DNA of 18,690 nucleotides, taken from an uncultured Lachnospiraceae bacterium. Its GTDB lineage: Bacteria; Bacillota; Clostridia; Lachnospirales; Lachnospiraceae. A program made the translations under genes and the position numbers. Shown here in pieces: positions 1 through 12,000 of this stretch. Numbering within the stretch: position 1 is the stretch's first letter; the number at the start of each line of letters is the position of its first letter. The notes under the pieces are model-generated. The model was not told the origin of the DNA, did no database searches, and saw only the letters and a list, made by a program, of their open reading frames with translations. The DNA lies in the NCBI GenBank assembly GCA_946406305.1, contig CAMJKC010000013.1, positions 1 to 18,690 on the forward strand, written 5' to 3'.

Positions 1-3000
1 GACTTGCAAGCCATAGCAATGTCATAGTTTATACAGCGCAGTGGGAGTTAAATGATTATGATATCGTATATGACGGAAATGGTGAAGACAGTGGAGAAAT
101 GGAAGATACAAAGAATGTCAATATCTTAACCCAAGATGAATTAAGTGCCATAAATTATAAAAAGAGAGGCAAAGATTTCATTGGTTGGGCTACGGTAAGC
201 ACAGCAACTGTATCAGAATTTGCACCTAATGCAAGAATAAGAGAAGTAATAAATAAATATTATCAAGATAAGGTAATAAGACTATATGCAGTTTGGGAAG
301 ATAAAGTATATCACTTGACTCTTGATTCTGACGGTGGATATTTTGCTTCATATAGCAATGCCTCAAAAATAAATATAGATGTTTATTATGGAAAAAATAT
401 ATCATATGTAATTCCAAGAAAATTTGGATTTGCGTTTGTTGGATATTTTGAAGCAACAAGTTCTGATGTGGAATATGACAAAGCTATTTGGGATGAAGAA
501 GAGGACAGGACAATATATGCACATTGGGTAGAGGCAGAATATGTATTGACGGTTGATGGTAACGGTGGAACTATAAACGGAAAGACGTCGGCACAGATTC
601 CTATGGGAATAGGAAAAACTGTTTTCATTGATGAAATATTAGAAACAGTAGATGAGAGATATGGCTATAGGAAACTCGGACTCTATAAAGATAAAAAGGT
701 ATTTGACGAAAGCACAATATATGCTACGACAAGTACTGTTATATGGAGAGAGGCAAATGACAGAACTATATATGTAGGTTGGGAAGCTAAAAAATATAAG
801 ATTTATTATGACGCAAATGGTGGAAAAGGAAGCTTAATGGCGAGTGAGTCAGAGATAATAGATACTAATAAAACTCTAAAGAAGAATACATATAAAAAAG
901 ATGGAGATACATTCCTCGGCTGGGCAACGAGCAGAGACAGTCTTTTAGTTGAATATAGTGATGAACAATTTATAAAAGATGTATTGGTAGACCATTACAA
1001 TGAAGAAGAGATAACTCTTTATGCAGTATGGGGAAAAGAAGAATTTATTCTTACCTTAAATGCTATGGGTGGTTACTTTGAAGGAGGAGAAAGTATAATG
1101 AGACTTAATGTCCATTATAGAGATAATATTGTAATGACATCGCCAAAGAGAAGAGGGTATGCATTTGTTGGTTACTATACTTCAACAGACTATGACGAAG
1201 AATTTAGAGACACAGTATGGCTTGCTACGTCAAGTAAAACAGCTTATGCAAGTTGGTCAGAAGCAAAATATAAATTGACTATTGATGCTAATGGTGGAAG
1301 TATAAAAGGTGCAAGTAGCATTGACCTTGTTATGAGCACAGGAAGCACTATAGACTTAAGTTCAGTAGAGGTTGATGATAGGCCAGCATATAGAATGGTA
1401 GATTTCTTCAAAACAAGAAATAATCAAGCAGCTGCTAATAGATTTACAGATACAGTATGGAATTATGAAGAAGATAAAAATATATATATTATTTGGACAC
1501 CAAAAGAATATACTATAAGATACGACAGAAATGGCGGTAATAATAATATTCCAGATATGCCAACTTCAACAGGAACTATTGAGTCAATAACTACTCTTAG
1601 AGAAAATGTATATGAAAAGACAGGAAGTAAGTTTATAGGTTGGAATACTGACAAAAATGCGAAAAGAGCAGAATATACAAAAGATGATGGAATAAACTAT
1701 GTAATTTTGGAACATCCAGCAACTACAAGTATAACTCTTTATGCAACTTGGGAAAAGATACCTTACACAATAAACTTTGTTGCAAATGGTGGTGTATATG
1801 ATAATGGTCATGCAACAATTTCGGAGACTATATATTATGGTGACCAAATAGAAAAACCTACTCCAAAGAGAGAAAAATATACATTTATTGACTATTATGA
1901 AGATGCAGCATGTGAGAATTTATTTACAGTTGCAACATTTAGCTATACAGAAGAAAAAACTATATATGCAGGTTGGGATTATACACCATATGTTATGACA
2001 GTAGATGGAAATGGTGGTTCTGTAAATGGCAAGTCAAAGGTTGAATTAAGATTAAATTATGGAACAGAGATAGATATGACAAAATATACTGTAAGTGATA
2101 GAGAAGGCTATGATATGATAGGCTTCTACACAGACAAGAAGAAATTTACAGAAGAGACAAAGTTTGACTCAACGACTTGGCCTTTTGAAGAGAGTAAGAC
2201 AATATATGTAGGGTGGAAGGCGAAAACTTATAACTTAACACTTGATGCAAATGGTGGTTATTTTACAGATGGAACACAGACAAAGATTATTGAAGTTACT
2301 TATGGAGAACCTTATATAAAAGAAGCACCTATGAGAGGTAATTATGTATTTACAGGTTATACGACAGAGGAAGAAGTTCCATATGAGCAGAATGTATGGT
2401 ATGAAACTGCACCAAGAACTCTATATGCAGGATGGCTCACTTCAACATATAAGTTGAGAATAGAAGGAAATGGCGGAACTATAAGAAGTTATTCTGCTGT
2501 TGAAATTCCTATGACTAATAGAAAAGTAATAGACTTAAGTGAAGTATATAACTCAATTAACAGCAGACAAAACTATGTGAAGAGAGGATTCTTCAATGTA
2601 AGCGACAGTATAAAAGAGGAAGATAGATACACAACTACAGTATGGACAGATAACAGAAACAAGACTATATATGTAGGTTGGGAAAAACTAAAATATGAAA
2701 TACACTTCAATGCAAATGCTCCAAAGGATCCAAAAGGAGTTGAGTATGAAGTTATGGGGTCTATGGAAAATCAAAAAGTTGACCCAACTGAAGAAACTGC
2801 AGTAAGTGAAAATAAATTTAGCTTTAACGGTTACAATTTCTTAGGTTGGAGTTTAACGAGCACAGGAAGTGAAGTAAAATATACAGACAAGGCAACTCTA
2901 AGTGAAACTGATATGGAAGATGGAACAGTATTTGAGTTCTTTGCACAGTGGGAAGGTGTGACATATTATGTAGAATATGAAAAAGGAAGTGATGATGTCA

Positions 3001-6000
3001 TAGAGACCATACCTATTGAAAGACAAACAATGCACTATAATGAAGAATTAGTACTCCCAGGGCTTACATATAGTTACAGAGACCATACATTTGAATATTG
3101 GGTTGTAGATAGAATTTATAAAGGTGATAAAGAATTAGAGCATGATAGGGAAAAATATTATTACAGTCAATCTTATGATGACGAAGGATATTACAACCTA
3201 ACTTCTGTTGAGGGTGCAACAGTTGTGTTAAGAGCAGTTTGGAGTAATGTAACATATTATATAGATTACAATCCAAACATCCCTTCTTATTTCACACTCA
3301 CAACAAGTAGTGAAGTTGTAAGGCAAACAGTATCAGGTGGAAACGATGCAACAATTTATGACAACCCTTATGGAGCAATAGGTCTCACATTTAAAGGGTG
3401 GAACACAGATAAGGCAACAACAAGTGTTTTATATAACGAAGGCGATACAGTATATGCACTTGGAAGAAATGAAAATGAAGTAATCAATTTATATGCTATA
3501 TGGGAATACAACAATATAAGAGTATCTTATGACCCAGGATATAAATCAACAGAAGTAATACCAGATACTTATGGAGATGGCAGTGATGTAAATGGTGGAA
3601 TAATACCAACCCCAAGTGAACTTACAAACGGAGAAGGTTCACCATATCTTTACTATTTGATTAAGTCTATGGAAGATAGTGAAGGAAAAGAAATAGAGCT
3701 TAGTGATGAAGATAAGTTTAAGAAAATTTATGGTGGAGTTCATGCAAGCATATTTACAGATGTTAAAAATGCACATGTCACACTCATTAAGATATATAAC
3801 GACCCATATACTATAAGATTCAATGGCAATCCACCAAAAGGTGTAAAAGATGATATAGTATATGTATCAACTCCAGAAAATTATACACAAAATGCAAATA
3901 TAAATGAGAGAGTAAATTTAGCAACAAATTCAATTAGCATTGATGGATTTACATTTGCAGGTTGGGCTACTACATCAGAAGGAAGAATTATATATGAAGA
4001 TTGTGATTTAATTGAAAGCATAGGACAAGAGAAAAATGGCACAGTGAACTTATATGCAATGTGGGACCCTATAACTTATAATATCAATTTAAGACCAGGT
4101 GTTTCTTCTATTGATTGGTCACATATGGAGTCAGAAGAAGTAAGGGCAGAGTTGACAAATATACAATACAACAAAGAATATACATTGCCAGCAAGAAAAG
4201 CTGTATATCCAAGGCATGAATTTGCTTATTGGCTTGTTGAAAGTATAGAAAAAGAAGATGGGACTTTTGTAGAAGGCATAAACAAAGTAATAACTTATAT
4301 AAATAAAGATACATATTACAACTTGACAACTTATAGCAATGCCACTATAAATATGAAAGCAGTATGGTCAAATGACAGTTACTATGTAGTATTTGATCCA
4401 AATGTTCCAAAGGGCGAGACTTTACTTGAAGATGTAACAATGGCAACCCTTAGCCTTGCGAGTGAAGAAATAGTAAACCTTCCTGAAAATAAATATGAAG
4501 TTATAGGATACAATTTAATCGGTTGGTCTACAGATAGCAATGCTAAAGTTCCTACTTATGACTATGAATTCAACAATCGTTTTGCAAGTCTTACAAGTAA
4601 TGATGGAGAGATTGTGACGCTCTATGGTGTATGGGTAGAGGCAGACTACAATGTAGTATATGACAGAGGAACAGGTGTAGGTTATTTAACTCCTGATGAA
4701 GGGCAGTTTGAAGTTGCTTTATATCCTGATGGAACTGAAACTCTTGACGATAGTGATGGACTTAGCAATCCAGGACATAACTTTAAATACTACATGATAA
4801 AAGAGATATTAAATGCTAAGGGCGAAAAAGTAAAGATAGCAGAAAAAGATAAATTAAGAACATTTAAACCAGGTGACACATTGCTTAACATAGCTCATAA
4901 GCAAGGTGGAACTTTAGTTTTGATACCAATTTATGACGATACATACGAGATAATAATATATGCTAACAATATGACAGGTGAGAGAGGAAATGTGACGATT
5001 GCAACACCTGCAAGCATATCTACTGTAAGCTGTGTAAATGACATACTCACTTTAGGAAGATATGAATTTGATATGCCAGGATATACATATAATAGTTTCA
5101 AAGACAAAGATAATAATGTATATGAAATAGGCGAAGTCATAGAGAGTTTAGCTACGAGTAGCACTGCTGTTGCAACACTTTCTGTTATATTTGAACCTAT
5201 AAATTATATAGTGAAGTTTGACAAAGGAAATGAAAATGCGACAGGAACTATGGGAGCTATAACTGGAAGAAAATACGACAAAGAGTATAGTGTAGTAGCA
5301 AATGAATATGTATATGATAGACATACATTTGAATATTTTGTAGTAGAGAATATATATGATGAAAATGGAAATGCTATTGACAAGAGAAACTTTGAAAGAA
5401 CAAAATATAGAAATACACCAGATACTACGAGAAAAATAAACGACAAATATTATAACTTAGTCAATAAAGAAGGTATGGAGGTAGAGCTTAAAGCAGTTTG
5501 GAGCAATGTAAACTATGACATAGCCTTTGATAAGAACTTGCCAGAAGGAAAAGTATTGATGGATGATGAAGTAGTTATGGCGACACTTAGTGTAGTTGGT
5601 GGCAGTGATGTAAAACTTACAAAAAATGCTTGGGAAGTAAAAGGTCTTAGATTTATAGGATGGGATGTAAATCCAAATAGTAAAACACCATTATATAAAG
5701 ATGAAGATGTAGTTTATGGACTTGCTTCAAAAGATAATGATTTGATTACTCTATATGCAGTATGGGAAAGAATGAGTGGTTATGTGAAATTCCTTCCAGG
5801 ACATAATGCAAGACCTGAGGACACTATGAGAGATATGAATATAGAAACTGACAACGATGGACTCATACCAACACCAACAGTATCTACAAACAATAGCAAT
5901 CATAGCTTCAAGTTCTATACAATAGAGAGCATAGTAAGTAGTGCAAGTGAGCCATATGAACTCACAAAAGAAGAATTATTTAAGCATGTAGAAATAGGGG

Positions 6001-9000
6001 ACGAAGCAAGTGTCTTACTTAGAAATAATGGCGACACAGTAACACTTAAAAAGATATATGATGAAGAATATACTATAAAATATGACAAGGGAAGTATAAT
6101 TGATGCTGGGGAAGAGTATGTAATTGTTAGTGATAAGTATGACAAAGAGCCTTATGTCATAAAGAAATATGTAAATGAAAGGTATGAGATTCCAGAACTT
6201 ACTTTTGAGACAAAGCCAGGATATCTATTTACAAAAAAATATTCATACAATGGTTCTACATACGATGAAGGAAGTATACTTGTAAATGAAAATACAGTTG
6301 CAGGAGCAACAGAAGTTTTGACAGCAGTATATAGACCTATAAGTTATAATGTGAAATATATTTTAGGTAGTGACAATGCTCAATTGGTAGATGCGAGTGA
6401 GAGTATGGAATTAACTAATGTTTTATACAATGAAGAAAAGTTGCTTACGAAAAATATTAGACACAGCACTCTTAGTATCACAAGTTTTGTCGTTGAAAAA
6501 ATTGAGAAAGTAAATGGAGAAGTTATATACCCAACAACTGGAGAAGAAAGAAAGAAATTTTCATATTCTTCAAATGGAGATCATTATTTCTCAAAGGCAA
6601 CTGTTTATGACAATTCAACAGTAACATTAAAACCTTTACTTCCAGCGCCTATGGAACATTATATTGTATTTGACTCTAATGCACCACGAGGAGAAGAAGA
6701 TAATGTAGAAGGCAGTATGTCAAGACAAACAATAGTTGGCGATGAGTCAGTAAATCTTACATTAAACGAGTTCTCTATACCAGGATATACATTCTTGGGA
6801 TGGAATATTGACAGAGCAACAACTAGTGTGGCATACGGAGATGGCGATCCAGTATTTGGTATTGGAGAAGTTGATAATGGTGTGACTACATCCTATGCTA
6901 TATGGCAAAAGATGGTTGCGACTATTATTTATACACCAGGGTATAGAAGTGATAGCATAAGAAAGGAAAGAATGACAGATGAATTTGAACATATTATGCC
7001 GCCTGAAAGTGAAAATAGCGTATCTTATGCAAGAGATACTTTCAAGTATTATAAAATAAAGAGAATAACTTCAAGAGAAGGAATAGACTATGAATTGACA
7101 GATGACGAAAGGAGAAAAGAAGTTAGACCAGGAGATACCGCAATCCTTCTTGCGAGAACTTGGGGAGATAAAGTAGAATTAATAGAAATTATAGGTTATG
7201 AATACGATGTAGTTTACACAGGTGGAACTATAAAAGATTTAGATGGAAATACTATAAATAGTCATCCGGGAGAGTATAGAGTTTCTAAATATGTAAATGA
7301 CACACAATATATAAGCAATCAAGTGTTTGCAAGAGAATATGGATATATATTTGATAATTCTTACACAGGTTCGGATGGAAAAATATATCGTCCTGGAGAC
7401 TTGGTTGACACTTTAGCAACAGAGAGTAATGTTACATTTTATTTGACAGCAAATTATAAACCTATAGTTTATAATATATCATTTAATAAAGGAAATAGAG
7501 CTGCAAGAGGAGTTATGGCAACCTTATCAAATTGTGAATTTGATAAGAGATATCAACTACCAGGAGAAACTTTTGACTATAACAAAGAGTTGGATTATTG
7601 GATATTCAACAAGGAAATTGATAAAGATGGAAATGTAGTTCAAAATGAAAAAGTTGGAAAAGCAACATTTAGTAATTTATCAAGAGTTTACAACTTGACA
7701 AGAGCAAGTGGTTCAACTATAGAGCTTAGAGCAGTATGGAAAGATGTTTCATACTTTATTAGATTTATGCCTAATGTGCCTGAGGGTTCAAGGCTCATAG
7801 GGGCTGCAAATATGCCAAGGCAAGAAATAAAAGGAGGAGCAGTAGCAAAACTCAACAAGAATCAATACAATGCAGATGGGTATAACTTCTTGGGTTGGGC
7901 TACAGCAAGTAATTCAAGAAGAATTGCATATGAAGATGAGAAAGAAGTATATGCAATGGCAGAGTATGATGGGCAAGAATTCGTATTGTATGCAGTGTGG
8001 GAGTCAAAATACGGCATAATTAAATTCAAATCAGGCTTCAATAGTACTGAAGTGCAAAATGAAATGACAACGAGAGATAATGATGGCTTGATACCAACAC
8101 CATCGCAAAATACAAATGCATCTGGAGATGCTTTTGAGTATTACATTATTGATTCTATAGTAAGTAGTAAGAGTGTGGCATACGAATTGACAGATAAAGA
8201 GTTATTTATGAAAGTTAGACCAGGTGTCATTTCAAGTATGTTGCTCCGTGATGATGGAGATACATTAACTCTTACAAGAATATATTCTTCATATTATACA
8301 GTAAATTATATGGGTGGCAATATAACAGATAAAAATGGAAAAGTGCATAAAGGTTCACCATCTACTGCTTTAAGTGTTGATATAAAATTGAATGAGAGAG
8401 CAACGATAAGCGATTTAGAGTTCAAGATGGAGAAAGGATATGTATTTAACAAGAGGTATAAGGCAAACAATAGAAATTATGCAACAGGGCAAGTAGTTAC
8501 AAATATAGGTGGAGTGACAGGGCCAACAACTGTATCACTTGTGGCTTCTTATGACCCTATTACATATAATGTAGGATTTATAAGAGGTAATATAGCAGCA
8601 GTAGGCGATGACATTGAGCCAATAGAAGTAAAATTTGATGAGCCTTTAAATATGACTTCATCTCCATATACTCTTGCAAATAATGCTGTAGAGTATTGGG
8701 TTGTAGATTCTATTTATGGCGAAGGCGGAATAGAAGAGAAAAATGTAGAGAAGAAAAAAGTATATCCAAATAGACCAGCATATAACCTTGCAGATGTGGA
8801 AGGACAAACAGTAATACTTAGAGCTGTATGGAATAATGTAAGATATACTATTGAATATAATGCAAATGTTCCAACGGGATATGAACTTACATCAGCTACA
8901 AAATCTATGGCAGGACAAAGTGTAAAAGGTGGAGAGGAAGTAGTTATAAAAGAAAACGAATTTGATATAGAAGGGTTCAGTTTCTTGGGTTGGAGTTTAG

Positions 9001-12000
9001 ATGGAAGCAGCAATGTGACATATACTCCAGGAGAAGTGTTATATGGTTTAGCACAGGAAGATAGGGAAGTGATAAATCTCTATGCAGTGTGGTCAAAGAA
9101 AGTAGGAATACTTGAATTTGATGTAGGGTATAATAAGTCAGGCAGTATGAACAGAATGTCTACAGAAGATAACGGTGGAATGGTTCCAAACCCAGCTTGG
9201 AGACAAAATGATTCAGGTAATGAGTTCTTATACTACATTATAGATAAAATAGTTAATAAGGATGGTGTAGAATATAAGTTAAAAGAAGAAGAACTCATGA
9301 GGCAAATAAATAAAGACACTATTGACGAGTCATATACTCTTGTAAGGGCAGAGGGAGATGTAATAACTCTCAAGATGATATATGATGAAAACTATGCAAT
9401 TATTTACAAAGGTGGAGAGAAGATAGATAGAGATGGAAATGTATTTATTTCAGAGACAGATGATGTAGTAGAATATGTGCCAATCAATTCTCGTATTAGA
9501 ATAGCAAGCAACAGTTTTGTAATGAATGCAGGATATAAATTTAATGGAACTTATAAATTAGGAGAAACAATATATAAGACAGGTCAAATTGTATCTGGCT
9601 TATCTACAGGCGATGATGTTGAGTTTATAGCACAATACGACAATATAACTTACACTGTAATTTATGACAGAGGTAATGCAAGTGCAAGAGGTGTTATACC
9701 AAATAGAGAAGTAGAGTATGATGAAATAGCAACTACTTCAATAACAGCTACTACATTTAGATATACAAGCAGAAATATAGAGTATTTTGTATTAGATTCT
9801 ATAGAGACACCTGATGGTAAAAAGAAATATACAAAAGATGAAGAGAGAGTAATTTTCAACTTAACGACTGAAGGCACAAATAAAGTATTTAGTTATTATA
9901 ATTTAACTTCTATTGATGGAGCAAAAATAACTCTTAAGGCTGTATGGGATAATACTTACAAGATATCATTTAATCCAAATGTGCCAGAGGGCTATGAATT
10001 ATCATCTGCGACAAAATCTATGCCAACAATGGATGTTAAAGGAGGAGAGAAAAAGAATTTAAGTAAAAATGAATTCTCTATAGATGGCTTTAAATTTGCT
10101 GGTTGGAACACTGATAAAGATTCAGATGAAGTTTTATATAAAGATGAAGAAGAAATATTTGGTATCAATGATACAACTACTATAAATCAGACAGTAGAAT
10201 TATATGGAATATGGACGCATTACAATGGTAAGGGTATATTTGACCCAGGACATAGAGGCTTTGAAGATATACCAGAGATAAGCACAAGTGACAGTGATGG
10301 TGGTGTTATACCTACACCAAAAGAACTTACAAATGCTGATGGGAAACGATTTGTATATTATATAATTGTAGAGAGAAGCAGTAGCACTTATGAGCCTCAA
10401 GAGTTGACAGAGAATGACTACAAAAGAAAAGTATATCCTGGAGAAAAACTTGGGCAATTTATAACTGATGAAAATCAGACAATAACATTTATGAAGATTT
10501 ACGATGAGTATTACTATGTAGTACTTGAAGGTAATACAGTTGTAGATATGGATGGTGTAGAACACAAAAGTTCACCAGAGAGATATAGACTACCTGTTCG
10601 TGTATATGATAGGGCAACTATAAGTAATGTAGAATTTAGTATGGCACAGTATGAATTTACAGGAGAATTTATAAATGAAATAGACGGCAGTAGCTATAGA
10701 GTGGGAGACATAATAGAAGGTCTTGCTTATGAAGAAAATGAAGAAGTGTATTTGATAGCACAGTTTGCACCAGGAAAATATGAAGTAGGATTTAGAAAAG
10801 GAAATAGAAATGCAACAGGTGTAATGCCAAACTTAGGAGATATGCATTTTGATACAGTATATGATTTGCCAGAAGAATTGTATCAGTATGACAGACATAG
10901 CATTGAATATTTTGTTGTTGACGATGTAAAGAAACAAGATAATAGATTTGTTCCAAAGAAAGATTTAAATAGAAAGAAAGTACCTGTAACAAATGGAGCA
11001 GGCACTTACTACAACTTAACAACTTATAGCAATGCGATTGTTTATTTGAAAGCAGTTTGGAGTGATGTAAATTATGAAATTTCATTTAAGCCAAATGTGC
11101 CAGCAAATAGGAGGTTGTCATCAACGAGTGTCAATATGGCAAACCAACCATTTGTAGGTGGAGAAGAGAAGAAACTTAGTGCAAATACATATGCAGTAGA
11201 TGGATATAAATTTATAGGTTGGAGTAGTACTGCAAATGGAACAGTTCTTTATGGTGATGAAGAATTGGTATATGCACTTAACAATGATGAAAATGAAATA
11301 ATAAATCTCTATGCTGTATGGAAACCAGTTGAAGGAACTATTGTGTTTGATACAGGACATAATACAACAGAGGTCATGAATCCTATGAGCACTTCTGACA
11401 ACAATGGACACATACCAAGAGGTAATGCAACAAATGACTCAGGAAATTCATTTGAGTATTTTATAATTGAAAAAATAGAAGATAAAAATGGTAGACCATA
11501 TACTTTAACTAACGAAGAGTTAAATGAAAAAATTAGGCCAGGTACTTATGCGAGTGATTTGATAAGAAATGAAAACGACACAGTTTACTTGCTTAAAATA
11601 TATAAAGAGCCATATACAGTAGTGTTTAACGGCGGACAGAAGAGAAACTTAGATGGGGAGACATTAGTGGCTCAACCTGAAAGAATTCAAATAACTTTAA
11701 ATATCAATGATAGAGCTACAATAAGCGAAATGAATTTCACAATGCCAGGATATATATTTGATGAAACATTTACAGGAGAAGATGGAGTCATATATGGAAT
11801 CGGAGATGAGATAAAAGGGCTTAAAGATGTTGTTGGCAGCACATTTAATATGAATGCTAACTTTATGCCTATAATTTATAATATACATTTTGACAAAGGA
11901 AATACAGCTGCTACAGGAAATATGAATGATTTACTTAGTGTAGAGTATGATAGTGAGATAAATTTACCTAATAATAGTTATTCATTATCAAACAATATTT

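Noticed and set aside
2640..3260. Gene boundary or fusion point between two separate genes at the change of repeat type
   Set aside because: There is no stop, start or intergenic stretch. The frame and the closing 'IYVGW' to opening 'YEIHF' transition run on without interruption.
10038..10047. AAAGGAGGAG as a possible ribosome binding site for a separate gene
   Set aside because: It encodes the K-G-G-E motif of an a module. The next ATG is more than 20 bases away and opens no meaningful frame; the main frame continues unbroken.
10200..10565. Open frame of 121 codons on the minus strand, the longest of many short antisense or off-frame ORFs of 60-120 codons
   Set aside because: It lies wholly inside the repeat-coding frame and begins at a GTG. 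Its product rich in Tyr, Ile, Cys and Phe has no recognisable domain, and it is the complement of conserved repeat codons. The other short ORFs (for example 226-459, 8714-9013, 17681-17983) fail for the same reasons.
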